64,000 bases of DNA from Microcystis wesenbergii FACHB-1317 (GCF_014696875.1 NZ_JACJQV010000097.1:1-64000), one strand, 5' to 3'; shown: positions 33,909 through 42,961, counted from the first letter of the stretch. Program-made: numbers and translations. Notes: generated by a model from the sequence alone, not told the origin.

Positions 33909-35191
33909 TTTCCGATAATTTCCTTGCGTCGAATAATAACTTCAGCTTTAATTAATTCTGGATCATTTTGAATTTTAGCTCTGAGATCATTGATTTTCTT
34001 TTTAGCTGCCTCTAATTGATTTTGAGAAATTTGTTCATATATATCTTTCAAAGCTTCAGCGATTTCCTTGGGACGAGTTGTCTCTAATCCCATCAAATCT
34101 TCTAAAATTCGATCAACATTTTTGCCGTAGGACTCCTGCACGGGATGAACTTTTATTCCCATTTCTGTTTGTTCCATGAAGTGTAAACTTTCTGGTTGAA
34201 CATGAGTGATAATATTAGGAGAATGGGTGGAAATAAAAAATTGACAGTTAGGAAAAACTTCTAGTAATTTAGGTACTACAAATCTTTGCCATTGAGGATG
34301 TAAATGTAAATCAATTTCGTCAATGATAATAACGCCAGTACCCGTTAAGGGATAAGGATTTTGAGGATTAGCAATCGCCATTCTTCGAGCTAAATCTCCA
34401 AGCATAGCAATCAGACATTTTTCTCCATCAGAAAGTTGATTAACAGTAACTATTTTATTCTTTTTTGTTACTTCCATTCTCAAGGGATTACGACGGACAC
34501 TAAGATTAGTAAAATCGGGTAGAAAACGTTCGATCGTTTCCCGAACCGCTTCCAATTGGGGATCGGGAAAACAAAAACCTTCCGGTTTAATTAGATCATA
34601 CTGATATTTTCTATTTTCATTTTCTAAATCTTCACGTTCGCGAAACCATTCAAAAAAAGTGCGAAAATCTGACCCACTGGTTAAAGCATTTTCGTAGGCA
34701 CTTAGAGAATCAAATTGATGTTTTGTTTTAATTTTTAAGTTCATTGGTATATCCAGCACTGCTCGATTAACAGAATAATAAACAAATAAAGGTAAGTTAA
34801 TTTGTCCTTGATGTTCAGTAATTTGTCGTTGTATTTGTTGAGTGTATTCATTTAATTGGCTAAAATTACTCCGTTCTCCAGCGTGGATATATCCAGTCCT
34901 AGTTTTTACTATTTTCCAAGTAATCTCTTGACTATCTTCCGTCACCCCAGTGATTTCAATTATAGCCGTACCCTGACCATTATTAATCTCGGTTTTGCTA
35001 ATCTGTTGTCCACTGGCATTATTATTTTTTAGGCGATTAACTAACCATGAAAGCATAATAGCCAAACTGTCTAAAATGGTAGATTTTCCCGCCCCATTAA
35101 CTCCTATAAATACGTTTAATTGCCGATGAAAGTCGATGTTTAAACTGACTGCACCTCGATAATTAATAAGCTTTATAGACTTAATTTTCAT
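33905..35191 (-). CDS. ptuA: PtuA-like ATPase of a Septu-type system
   Basis: About 428 residues from ATG 35191 (6 more from 35209). SMC/RecF-like ATPase: KLINYRGAVSLNIDFHRQLN, Walker A GVNGAGKST, then a helical middle, the ABC signature-like LSDGEKCLIAMLGDLA, Walker B GVIIIDEIDLHLHPQWQ and the H-loop FFISTHSPNIITHV. No TOPRIM domain is seen after the ATPase, as in PtuA rather than OLD nucleases. It forms an operon with ptuB. Confidence 0.83.
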   Translation of the reverse strand: MKIKSIKLINYRGAVSLNIDFHRQLNVFIGVNGAGKSTILDSLAIMLSWLVNRLKNNNASGQQISKTEINNGQGTAIIEITGVTEDSQEITWKIVKTRTGYIHAGERSNFSQLNEYTQQIQRQITEHQGQINLPLFVYYSVNRAVLDIPMNLKIKTKHQFDSLSAYENALTSGSDFRTFFEWFREREDLENENRKYQYDLIKPEGFCFPDPQLEAVRETIERFLPDFTNLSVRRNPLRMEVTKKNKIVTVNQLSDGEKCLIAMLGDLARRMAIANPQNPYPLTGTGVIIIDEIDLHLHPQWQRFVVPKLLEVFPNCQFFISTHSPNIITHVQPESLHFMEQTEMGIKVHPVQESYGKNVDRILEDLMGLETTRPKEIAEALKDIYEQISQNQLEAAKKKINDLRAKIQNDPELIKAEVIIRRKEIIGK

Positions 35192-35461
35192 GGTTTTTTG
35201 TATCGGCAAGATTTGCTTATATTTGAGATAATTGTTAGAGAATGACTCTCGAATAACTGCCAGTAAAACTTAGATAGGGTTAAGAGACAGTAGGACAAGG
35301 AATAGAAAAAATAATATCTAGTTTTGGCACAGAACCGGGTATTCATAATGATTATTTATCATTTACCCTCGACTAACTCAAAAAAACCCCGGCTGACTTT
35401 CCCGATCGCTGCCCTCTGTGAGACAATCGATCGAGTGTTATCCTAAACTCCGCCAATTTTC

Positions 35462-36652
35462 ATGTCCGACGACGCTACTATTCGCACTGCTGTACAACGT
35501 CTCTACAATACCTATCCTTTCCCCCCCGAACCGCTCCTAGATGAACCTCCTCCGGGTTACAATTGGCGCTGGAATTGGATTGCTGCCTATAACTTTTGTT
35601 CTCACCGTAAACCCGAACGAGAGGATATCCGGATTCTCGATGCGGGTTGTGGTACTGGTGCGGGAACCGAATATCTGCTCGCGCTCAACCCTTTCGCTCA
35701 TGTAGTTGCGATAGATATCAGTGAAAAAGCTCTAGAAATTGCCAAAGAACGCTGTAATCGTTCGGGAGTCGCAGCAAAGCACCGAGGTTCTCTCGATTTT
35801 CACCATTTACCCCTTGAATCGGCCACTAATCTCCCCGGAGAATTTGACTTAATTAACTGCGTCGGGGTGCTGCACCATCTCCCGGACCCGATTAAAGGTA
35901 TTCAATCCCTCGCGCAAAAACTGGCCCCCGGTGGTCTGCTGCACATTTTCGTCTATGCACAATTGGGACGCTGGGAAATCCAGTTAATGCAATCTGCGAT
36001 CGCACTTTTGCAGGGAGACCGACGCGGGGATTATAAAGATGGGGTCGCTGTCGGCCGAGAGATTTTTGCCTCTCTACCAGAAAATAATCGCATTTTGAAA
36101 CGGGAAAAAGAGCGTTGGTCAATGGAAAATCATCGCGATGAATCCTTCGCTGATATGTACGTTCACCCCCGGGAAGTGGACTACAATATCGATACCCTCT
36201 TTCAACTGATTGATGCGTCAGGATTAGCCTTTATTGGCTTTTCTAACCCTTCCTACTGGCAATTAGACCGTTTATTGGGTAAATCCCCCGAATTGATGGC
36301 TAGAGCGCAAAATTTAGGGGAAAGGGAACGTTATCGCTTGACGGAATTATTAGACCCCGAAATCACCCACTATGAATTTTTCCTTGCTAAACCACCGATT
36401 TTGACTGCCGATTGGTCTCGGGATCAAGTCCTAGAGAATGCAGTGGCCGAAGTTCATCCCTGTCTTTACGGTTGGCCTAGTGCAAGTGTTCTAGATTACG
36501 ATTATCGGCCGGTTAATCTCTCGGAGAGAGAATTTGCTTTTTTACAAGCTTGTGATGGTCGTTTAACCGTGGGAGAAATCGACGCTCAAGTTGCTTTAGG
36601 ATTAACTGCTGTGCGTTCTTTACAACAGCGCCAACTACTGATTTTAAGTTAG
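35462..36652 (+). CDS. Class I SAM-dependent methyltransferase
   Basis: 396 residues. It has an N-terminal helical cap (RLYNTYPFPPEPLLDEPPPG) and the SAM motif ILDAGCGTGAGTEYL followed by VVAIDISEKALEIAKER. The post-II motif is DLINCVGVLHHLPDP, then LAPGGLLHIFVYA. A long C-terminal part (about 220-396) ends in a region like PqqD (VNLSEREFAFLQACDGRLTVGEI). The substrate is unknown. It stands alone on the + strand with a hairpin 120 bp downstream. Confidence 0.88.
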   Translation: MSDDATIRTAVQRLYNTYPFPPEPLLDEPPPGYNWRWNWIAAYNFCSHRKPEREDIRILDAGCGTGAGTEYLLALNPFAHVVAIDISEKALEIAKERCNRSGVAAKHRGSLDFHHLPLESATNLPGEFDLINCVGVLHHLPDPIKGIQSLAQKLAPGGLLHIFVYAQLGRWEIQLMQSAIALLQGDRRGDYKDGVAVGREIFASLPENNRILKREKERWSMENHRDESFADMYVHPREVDYNIDTLFQLIDASGLAFIGFSNPSYWQLDRLLGKSPELMARAQNLGERERYRLTELLDPEITHYEFFLAKPPILTADWSRDQVLENAVAEVHPCLYGWPSASVLDYDYRPVNLSEREFAFLQACDGRLTVGEIDAQVALGLTAVRSLQQRQLLILS

Positions 36653-36773
36653 GGAAAATTCGGGGATGTTAGAGATAGCGTCCCTTGGCAATGGGTAACT
36701 TTTAAACTAACTTGGCTAAATCTTACAAAAACTTCTTTTTTCTCAACAATTATCCCCCTCCTGTCCCCATGGT

Positions 36774-36801
36774 TTCAGCCCCAGAATTAACCGGGGCTGA
36801 A
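36774..36801. terminator. Hairpin between convergent methyltransferase and DUF4327 genes
   Basis: TTCAGCCCC (36774-36782) and GGGGCTGAA (36793-36801) form a 9-bp stem with a 10-nt loop between two convergent genes. No clean U tract follows, so it may act as a bidirectional terminator only weakly. Confidence 0.5.
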
Positions 36802-36882
36802 TTATAATAGTTTAAGAAAGTGGACAAGGCTGCTAAATTTCTGATCAGTCCGATTTTTCCCCGGATCGGCAAACGGGAGAAT

Positions 36883-37122
36883 TTAATCATTATCCCAAGA
36901 TTCCGAGGCGATTAAGTCACCAATTTGATCTCTAAGAAGGTAGTCACATCGTTCTAGTTCACATTCAACACAAACCCACTCCCGGGGGGGAATGAACTGA
37001 CAGAGGGTGTAGATCGGTTGGTGTCTGCTCACTACCCCCCGTTCTACCATCTGACGGACTTCGTCCTTAATCATCCTGATAGAATAAGCGGTGGGAGCGG
37101 TGGAGAAAGTTATGGCACTCAT
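36883..37122 (-). CDS. DUF4327 protein
   Basis: A 79-residue protein of a cyanobacteria-specific family: IRMIKDEVRQMVERGVVSRHQPIYTLCQFIPPREWVCVECELERCDYLLRDQIGDL by pieces. Three Cys (CQF, CVEC) are conserved-looking. Function unknown. Confidence 0.85.
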   Translation of the reverse strand: MSAITFSTAPTAYSIRMIKDEVRQMVERGVVSRHQPIYTLCQFIPPREWVCVECELERCDYLLRDQIGDLIASESWDND

Positions 37123-37807
37123 GGGAGATTTCCTGCAAGATCTACAAAAGAAGTCTTATCACTAACTATATTCTAACCTATATGGAAACAAAAGAGATTT
37201 TTTGCTGTATCGACGATTACAATTTTTTATATATAGCGAAACCCTCTCCCCTCGCCAGTTTAGGCTTAGGTTAAGAAAAGTTAAATTTATCGGCTAAAAG
37301 CTGTCGAGTCCCCTTATACCGAATCAGTGATCAGTGATCAGTTATCAGTTATCAGTGATCAGTTAAGCTGTTGACTATCTAGAGTTTGCTGAATAAATGT
37401 GAAATGTAGGCAAGGTAAGGGTTTTGGGGCTTTTCTTGCGAAACAGGTGCAAAATTTTGAGAGAATCGTGGTTCAAAACCTTGCATCTTCATCGGCCCGT
37501 GTCCTGTAGGGGCGAAGCATTCGGGCAATAACCTATCGCTGAAACCGGAGATTTTCTATCCGAATGCTTCGCCCGTACTTTTTGCCGCAAACCCTATCTA
37601 ATATTACTGGTTAAGACTGCACCGCAGTGCCGGAGTTGGCAGCAGGGAGAGGAAGTCAGAGCATTTGTACTTAATTTTCCCCTACGCATTTTAAAATCAG
37701 TACAGCTTATCAGTGATCAGATTTGAGTTTTCAGTTCACTGTTCACTGTTTACTGTTTACTGGACGGCTACGCCGTGCCTTTGGCAACACTGAAAAAAGC
37801 TTCCCAC
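37123..37807. other. Gene-free region carrying repeats and a MITE
   Basis: It holds CAGTGATCAG/CAGTTATCAG tandem units (37324-37368), a MITE (37382-37594), then CAGTTCACTGTTCACTG units (37732-37760). It also has the segment GGACGGCTACGCCGTGCC followed by TTTGGCAACACTGAAAAA (37761-37799), which recurs at 54535-54571 next to tRNA-Arg. No gene. Confidence 0.6.
37382..37594. mobile_element. MITE of the TGCTGAA family, 213 bp, 6-bp target duplication
   Basis: The left end GAGTTTGCTGAA and the right end GCCGCAAACCC are imperfect inverted repeats, flanked by TATCTA at 37376-37381 and 37595-37600. An internal inverted repeat GGGCGAAGCATTCGG (about 37510) / CCGAATGCTTCGCCC (about 37560) would form a second hairpin. 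No coding capacity. Confidence 0.72.
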
Positions 37808-38305
37808 TTAAACTAATAAATGGGGAATAAAAATAAAAGCCGCTACGAGTAAAGCGGCGATCGAGGCGATTAAAACGGCACCAGCGGCACAATCTTTCGC
37901 TATTTTGGCTAAATCATGGTAGGATTGCCCCACCGTCAGATCTACCACTGATTCTAGGGCGGTGTTGATTAATTCTAAGACCATCACCAAAGCGCAGGTA
38001 AGGGTGACAATCGCCATTTCCATGGCATCAACCCGCAAAAATAAGCCCCAACTAATCGCTACTAGGGTAATCAGGGTGTGAATGCGAAAATTTCTTTGAC
38101 TGACAAAAGCATAACGGACTCCTGCCCAAGCGTAGCGAAAACTGACTAACAGATTCGAGGCGACTTGCCAAGCGTATTCTCTTTGAGTCGAATTGTTGCC
38201 CTCACTCACCTGTCCCGATCGAGGGATAAAATTATTGTTGAGATAGGGATTAGATAGGCTGGTAGATTGGTTGGCTTTATGATAGTTTGTCTTCATATTC
38301 CTCAA
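37808..38305 (-). CDS. dgkA: Diacylglycerol/undecaprenol kinase family protein
   Basis: 165 residues with a cytosolic N-terminal extension of about 45. Signature: WQVASNLLVSFRYAWAGVRYAF, RNFRIHTLITLVAISWGL, and the DgkA motif ELINTALESVVDLTVGQSYHDLAKIAKDCAAGAVL with the catalytic Glu and metal-binding Glu. Three membrane helices. In Gram-positive-like DgkA the substrate is undecaprenol; in cyanobacteria it may be diacylglycerol or undecaprenol. It lies 19 nt after ybeY, which is the usual order. Confidence 0.93.
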   Translation of the reverse strand: MRNMKTNYHKANQSTSLSNPYLNNNFIPRSGQVSEGNNSTQREYAWQVASNLLVSFRYAWAGVRYAFVSQRNFRIHTLITLVAISWGLFLRVDAMEMAIVTLTCALVMVLELINTALESVVDLTVGQSYHDLAKIAKDCAAGAVLIASIAALLVAAFIFIPHLLV

Positions 38306-38324
38306 TAATGCTTGACAAAAATAA

Positions 38325-38837
38325 CTAACTATGTATCGGCATTTCGACGGTTTTTAACAAAGTTTCCTGTAAAGATAGCATTTCTAACAGACTTGTTTCA
38401 TCGGGATGATCCCAACCCAAAAGATGTAAACAAGCGTGGGCAGTTAACCAGGCCAATTCTCGCACCAAAGAATGATTTTGTGTTAAAGCCTGTTGTTGTG
38501 CTGTCTCCACAGAGATGATAATATCCCCCAAATATAAAGGTTCTGTCTCTAAAATGCGCTCATCGACTGGGAAATCCACTTCGAGAGTGGCAAAAGCGAG
38601 AACATCCGTCGGTTGATCTTTGTGGCGATATTGGCAATTATAGGTCTGAATTTCTCGATCGTCTGTTAAACGCAAACTTAGTTCATAACCGGCGGCAACG
38701 GGGAGATAATCCGATAGATAGCCTAACCATGTCTCCAACCAATAGTGCCAAGTTTCCCCATCCACAGGACTATTTCCGGGATCAAAATAATTATCCTGTA
38801 GGCATAAATCCACCCCTAGGGGCAAAGTCTCACTCAC
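38325..38837 (-). CDS. ybeY: rRNA maturation endoribonuclease YbeY
   Basis: 170 residues. It has the zinc-binding motif HACLHLLGWDHPDE (H-x-x-x-H-x-x-x-x-x-H) and YRHKDQPTDVLAF. GDIIISVETAQQQA is the other conserved strand. It processes 16S rRNA 3' ends and takes part in 70S quality control. It forms a small operon with the DUF3285 gene (11 nt upstream) and dgkA downstream, an arrangement common in cyanobacteria. Confidence 0.96.
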   Translation of the reverse strand: MSETLPLGVDLCLQDNYFDPGNSPVDGETWHYWLETWLGYLSDYLPVAAGYELSLRLTDDREIQTYNCQYRHKDQPTDVLAFATLEVDFPVDERILETEPLYLGDIIISVETAQQQALTQNHSLVRELAWLTAHACLHLLGWDHPDETSLLEMLSLQETLLKTVEMPIHS

Positions 38838-38848
38838 CAGATTTCATC

Positions 38849-39034
38849 CTAGGGACGCGTCAGATAGGAAATACCGACAAAAAAGCCTAATAGGGCTGCT
38901 GTAGTCAAAAAAAAGTGTTTTAACGAGACGCCTTTTTTCTTGACCATATTCCGCATCGCCAGCTTAACGTAACTGGGTTGCGCTTCGGTGGCGGTTTCTA
39001 CTGCGGGGTCGGTGGCACTAACAGGTTCAGTCAT
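38849..39034 (-). CDS. DUF3285 small membrane protein
   Basis: 61 residues from ATG 39034 (MTEPVSATDP; an upstream in-frame start would add 6). SYVKLAMRNMVKKKGVSLKHFFLTTAALLGFFVGISYL is the family core in pieces: a basic segment then one transmembrane helix. It is a cyanobacterial family of unknown role, first in the operon with ybeY and dgkA. Confidence 0.87.
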   Translation of the reverse strand: MTEPVSATDPAVETATEAQPSYVKLAMRNMVKKKGVSLKHFFLTTAALLGFFVGISYLTRP

Positions 39035-39187
39035 CAGTAATTCCCCAGACAAGGATTGATCGCTATAAGTGTAACAGATTATTAAAAAAGTGCAAAAAAA
39101 ATTAAAGTTTGAATTGTTACCCTTCCGGGATAGTCAAAACCGCTCAACTCCCCCACACCCCACACCCCACACCCCAGCAGTTAACCC

Positions 39188-40639
39188 ATGTCTTCCCACG
39201 ATACCGAAAGCATCCAGACTATTTTTCAGAAAATTTGGGGCTATGATAGCTTTCGCTTTCCCCAACAGGAGATTATCGAGACAATTTTAGCGGCAAAAGA
39301 TGCCCTGATTGTCATGCCCACGGGATTCGGTAAATCTATCTGTTTTCAATTGCCCGCTTTATTAAAAACCGGCTTAACCCTAGTGATTTCCCCCTTAGTT
39401 GCCCTGATGGAAAATCAGGTGGAGGAATTATTAGCCAAAAAATTACCCGTTGCCCTGATTCATAATGAAATCCCCCGACAACAGAGAAAGAAAACCTTAA
39501 CCGCGATCGCAGATCAAACCCTGCGACTTCTCTATCTTTCCCCAGAAACCCTCTTAAGTCCGCCCCTCTGGTCAAAATTAACCCTTCCCCACGTTAAAAT
39601 TAACGCTCTCATCCTCGACGAGGCCCATTGTTTAACCCAGTGGGGCGATAATTTTCGTCCTGCCTACCGTCGTCTCGGTGCTGTCCGTCCCGCTCTGCTG
39701 CAATCAAAACCGACCGGCAGCCAAATAGCGATCGCTGCTTTTACCGCCACCGCTAACCCTGCCACCCGTGGGACTCTCACCCGCATCTTACAACTAGAAA
39801 AACCGCAGCTTTTCTTAATAAATCCTTACCGTCAAAACCTTGACTTAAGCACCAAAATATGTATTAGCCCCGGTTGTCGTCGTCATCAACTATTAAACTT
39901 CCTCACCAGTCAACCTCGACAATCCGGCCTGATCTATACTCGTTCCCGTCGCCATAGTGAAAATTTAGCGACATGGTTGCAATCTCTCCATTATCGCACC
40001 AGTGCCTACCATGCCGGTTTATCGCCCTTTCAGCGTCGGGACATAGAACAAAATTGGCTGCGGGGGGATTTAACTTTTGTTGTCTGTACCTCAGCTTTTG
40101 GCATGGGTATCAATAAACCCGATGTGCGTTGGGTTGTCCACTACCAACCCCCAGCTTTACTATCGGAATACCTACAGGAAATCGGCCGCGGTGGTCGCGA
40201 TGGCGGTAAAATGCAGGCTCTCACCTTAATTAGTGAACCGACGGGATGGTTAGATAATAGCGATAAAAACCAGCAAAAATTTTTTAACTCCCAACAGGAA
40301 CGCCAATACCGACAAGCTTGGCAAATTTTAGCCCAAATTCCCCTAGAGGGCAAAGTAGAGGCGATTAGTGCCGAATTTCCCGATGGTGCGCTCATTCTCT
40401 CCCTTTTACACAGTCTCGATCGCCTAGAATGGCTCGATCCTTTTCATTATCGGCTTATTTATCGCCATAATTCAGCCAAGATGACTTTTAAACCCAAAAA
40501 TGAGATATTTCCCTACCTCTATACCCGTCGCTGTCGTTGGCACTTTCTCTTAAATGCCTTTGGTTTTCAGGAAAATGCCGATAATTTTCGCTGTGGTCAT
40601 TGCGATAATTGTCGTCGCAATCGACCTCTGGTAAGCTAG
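39188..40639 (+). CDS. recQ: RecQ-family ATP-dependent DNA helicase
   Basis: 483 residues. SF2 motifs: FRFPQQEIIETIL (motif 0), VMPTGFGKS (I), VISPLVALMENQV (Ia), LDEAHCLTQWGDNFRPAY (II), AFTATANPATR (III), the aromatic-rich loop, GLIYTRSRRHSENLA (IV), VVCTSAFGMGINKPDVRWVVHY (V), YLQEIGRGGRDG (VI). The C-terminal zinc ligands are C-x(n)-CGHCDNC, and no HRDC domain. It unwinds 3'-5' at recombination intermediates. Its last codons and 440 bp of downstream DNA are repeated at 45757. Confidence 0.95.
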   Translation: MSSHDTESIQTIFQKIWGYDSFRFPQQEIIETILAAKDALIVMPTGFGKSICFQLPALLKTGLTLVISPLVALMENQVEELLAKKLPVALIHNEIPRQQRKKTLTAIADQTLRLLYLSPETLLSPPLWSKLTLPHVKINALILDEAHCLTQWGDNFRPAYRRLGAVRPALLQSKPTGSQIAIAAFTATANPATRGTLTRILQLEKPQLFLINPYRQNLDLSTKICISPGCRRHQLLNFLTSQPRQSGLIYTRSRRHSENLATWLQSLHYRTSAYHAGLSPFQRRDIEQNWLRGDLTFVVCTSAFGMGINKPDVRWVVHYQPPALLSEYLQEIGRGGRDGGKMQALTLISEPTGWLDNSDKNQQKFFNSQQERQYRQAWQILAQIPLEGKVEAISAEFPDGALILSLLHSLDRLEWLDPFHYRLIYRHNSAKMTFKPKNEIFPYLYTRRCRWHFLLNAFGFQENADNFRCGHCDNCRRNRPLVS

Positions 40640-41072
40640 GGAGCGCCAGAGCAGGGAGAACAGAGCGTTTGTACTAAATTTTCTATGTCTTTTTTCTCCT
40701 CCTGTCTCGGATTCTCCTCACTTAAGGTCAGATTTTTGATTTTTGCAGAAGATCTATAGCGGGTTTCCCAGAAGTTAGTCCCGATTGAATCTATCAAGGG
40801 ATTTACCATACCTTACCCGAAATAATAGTGAAATTCTGTGACAAAGTGCAGCCAGATATAAGAATCTTTGCTAGATTTCTAGAAAGCTTCTGTGATAAGT
40901 CTCCTTAAAAAGAGATTGTTTGCAGTAAGCTAATCTGGCTAACACGCTTTTGGGCGTAATATAGGGAAAAGTTCGGGCGATTGCGCCTAAATGGAGCGAT
41001 ATACCGGAAGTTGACCCATATCGTTACCCCAGAGAGTTTTATACAGAAAGTTGACCTATAATATGTGGTTAG
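40619..41072. repeat. 454-bp direct repeat, left copy (recQ 3' end and downstream)
   Basis: It begins AATCGACCTCTGGTAAGC inside the last codons of recQ and ends near TATAATATGTGGTTAG. It matches 45757-46209 with about 5 percent differences by eye, in the same orientation. It includes a polypyrimidine stretch with TCTCCTCCTGTCTC and supplies the DNA directly upstream of the secreted protein gene at 41078. Confidence 0.9.
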
Positions 41073-41077
41073 GCGGC

Positions 41078-41530
41078 ATGAAAGCACTATCACTCGTCCT
41101 ACTCCTATCTCTTGCCACTCCCCTTACGTTAGCGTGTGAGGGCACTGTGCTTGAGAGCGAAATTTCGCTAGGTGGGATCGCGATCGGGGATTCGCCAAGC
41201 GAGGTCACAAATAAACTTGGCTTACCGTTACGCAAGGTAGAAGAATTAGGGTATCTGAGTCCCCACTATTACTATCCTCAAGTGCAAGTCTGGTTTAGTG
41301 AAAATGTGGTCGCCCAGCTGTATAGCGACAATCCAGCAGGGTGCACCCCAATGCAGCTATGCCCGGGGGATCCGTTGGATAAGATGCGTTCTCTTTACGG
41401 GCTGCCTGCCATTGCTGACAGGGAGACGGGGCGCTTCTACGAATACGGGGCGGCCGACTCTACTTGCTGGCTTCAGATCCGCCCCAAGGGCAAAAGGGTC
41501 TCATCAATCGCAGTGGTGTGTATACCGTGA
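41078..41530 (+). CDS. Secreted small protein, unknown
   Basis: 150 residues from ATG 41078, behind GGCGGC. The signal peptide MKALSLVLLLSLATPLTLAC is clear, with probable cleavage near residue 19 and a Cys that could be lipidated but without a perfect lipobox. The mature part has four more Cys, and repeats of the SmpA/OmlA-like type are hinted by GIAIGDSPSEVTNKLGLP and GDPLDKMRSLYGLP, each a beta-alpha unit. No catalytic motif. Its promoter lies in the 454-bp repeat. Confidence 0.65.
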   Translation: MKALSLVLLLSLATPLTLACEGTVLESEISLGGIAIGDSPSEVTNKLGLPLRKVEELGYLSPHYYYPQVQVWFSENVVAQLYSDNPAGCTPMQLCPGDPLDKMRSLYGLPAIADRETGRFYEYGAADSTCWLQIRPKGKRVSSIAVVCIP

Positions 41531-41808
41531 CGCTGAGGTTTATTTATTATGGGCTGGAGAAATAAGTACCTAAGCAAAATTAATTACACATTTCGATAAA
41601 GCTTTTGCCTCTTGCCTATTGCCTCTTGCCTGTCTTCACTAGGAAATTTATTTTGCATGACTACTTAGACGAAATTGATAATAAAGCAAGGATAAGGAAA
41701 GGTAATCTTTCAGAAAGATTAGATCATGTAAAAATAAAGCTCATGTCTGAGACCTAAGTAAAGGACAAAAAGCTTGAAAAGTAGTGCGATCGCCGATCTG
41801 GTAGGGTG
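41531..41808. other. Spacer between the secreted protein gene and the CRISPR array
   Basis: No gene. A CTTGCCTATTGCCTCTTGCCT tract (about 41607-41630), cut here to its core, is the only repeat seen. A conventional AT-rich CRISPR leader is not obvious. Confidence 0.35.
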
Positions 41809-41952
41809 CGTCCCACGCGCTGGGGACCTTAATTGAATGGAAACATCAACTAATTCCCCCTTATTTTTAGACTGAGGTGATTTGAGTTCCCACTCGCTGG
41901 GGACCTTAATTGAATGGAAACTATATTTAATTCATTGTGAGGTTCTAAAATT

Positions 41953-42396
41953 ATGCAACTAATCAAATACACTACAGCGATCGCAATTTCTTGTCTACCT
42001 ATATTCACAACACCTGTATTAGCTCAAAATAAACAAGAAAAGTGGGTAGATTTTGGTCAAACTAATAACGGTGAAATCATAAAATTAAATGAGCGTAGTG
42101 TCAAATTTGAAATTATGTTAGCTGACGATACTCTCAATAATGAAGATGGATTTTATAGCGAGAATGATACATACCCAAAGGTAAAAGTTGTTATCTTTGA
42201 ATACAGTATTGGTGGCAGAACAAGAAATGCTTATACCAAGTCCTGTAATCATGGTAAATTAAGTGCTAATCCTAGCTGGAAAACCTACACTACTTTTATA
42301 GATTATTGGCCTCAATATTTTCTAGTTCCCGCTGATAGTATTGCTAGTCAGAATATGTTGCGACGAGTTTGTACTTTAAGTCTATCTAATCAGTAA
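41953..42396 (+). CDS. Secreted protein gene lying inside the CRISPR array
   Basis: 147 residues. Signal peptide MQLIKYTTAIAISCLPIFTT with cleavage after PVLA; mature start QNKQEKW. The mature part is beta-rich: WVDFGQTNNGEIIKLNERSVKF, VKVVIFEYSIGG, and contains two Cys (CNHGK, VCTLSL) that could pair. No family is recognised. It sits 31 nt after one CRISPR repeat and 29 nt before the next, on the array strand. No target duplication was seen around it. Confidence 0.7.
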   Translation: MQLIKYTTAIAISCLPIFTTPVLAQNKQEKWVDFGQTNNGEIIKLNERSVKFEIMLADDTLNNEDGFYSENDTYPKVKVVIFEYSIGGRTRNAYTKSCNHGKLSANPSWKTYTTFIDYWPQYFLVPADSIASQNMLRRVCTLSLSNQ

Positions 42397-42720
42397 TCCT
42401 TTTTGATTATTTGAAGAAATGTAAAGTTCCCACTCGCTGGGGACTTTAATTGAATGGAAACCATCTGTTTATTGGGTAATTGTTGATTAATGGCTTTGTT
42501 CCCACTCGCTGGGGACCTTAATTGAATGGAAACATTTGAAGCTATCTTTATCTTCAATCATACTACCCATAGGAGTTCCCACTCGCTGGGGACCTTAATT
42601 GAATGGAAACCACTTAGAATCCCACCGACGTTTAGATTCGATCCACCGTTCCACTCGCTGGGGACCTTAATTGCATGGAAACACATATCCCTTTAGAATT
42701 AATAAAGATAATTGTTTTAG

Positions 42721-42901
42721 TGGGACTTAGACAAAAAACAAATCGAGAAAAGCCTCAACCCCAATCCCTGCTTGGGATTTACTTCGAGAAGCCCAAAATC
42801 GCTGAAACCCAGATAGATCAAGGAAAATCATAAATCGAGGTTAACCCTTTGTCCCGTAATGGTTTGAGCCTTTTTTGCTGCCCGAAAATGCCTAAGTCCC
42901 A
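42721..42901. mobile_element. 181-bp MITE inserted before the last CRISPR repeat
   Basis: The ends TGGGACTTAGACA (42721-42733) and TGCCTAAGTCCCA (42889-42901) are inverted repeats with one mismatch. Target duplication TTAG at 42717-42720 and 42902-42905, a YTAR-type site as used by some IS5-group elements. Removing it restores a 37-nt spacer joined to the terminal repeat. Confidence 0.8.
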
Positions 42902-42961
42902 TTAGTCCCCACTCGCTGGGGATATTAATTAAATAGAAAAGCCGTAATCGGGAGTTAGTAT

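Larger units (their letters stand above)
41809..42940 (+). CRISPR. Degenerate CRISPR array, seven repeats, interrupted twice
   Basis: The 36-nt repeat begins GTTCCCACTCGCTGGGG and ends TTGAATGGAAAC, with TCCC/GGGA pairing. Copies: 41809-41844 (5' end altered, fused to a GTAGGGTGCGT repeat), 41886-41921, 42426-42461, 42498-42533, 42575-42610, 42648-42682 (one base short) and 42905-42940 (degenerate, terminal). Spacers of 41, 36, 41 and 37 nt lie at 41845, 42462, 42534 and 42611. A gene (41953-42396) lies between repeats 2 and 3, and a MITE (42721-42901) sits before the last repeat; without it a fifth spacer of 37 nt (42683-42719) is restored. The repeat resembles those of cyanobacterial type III loci. 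No cas genes are in the window. Confidence 0.92.
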
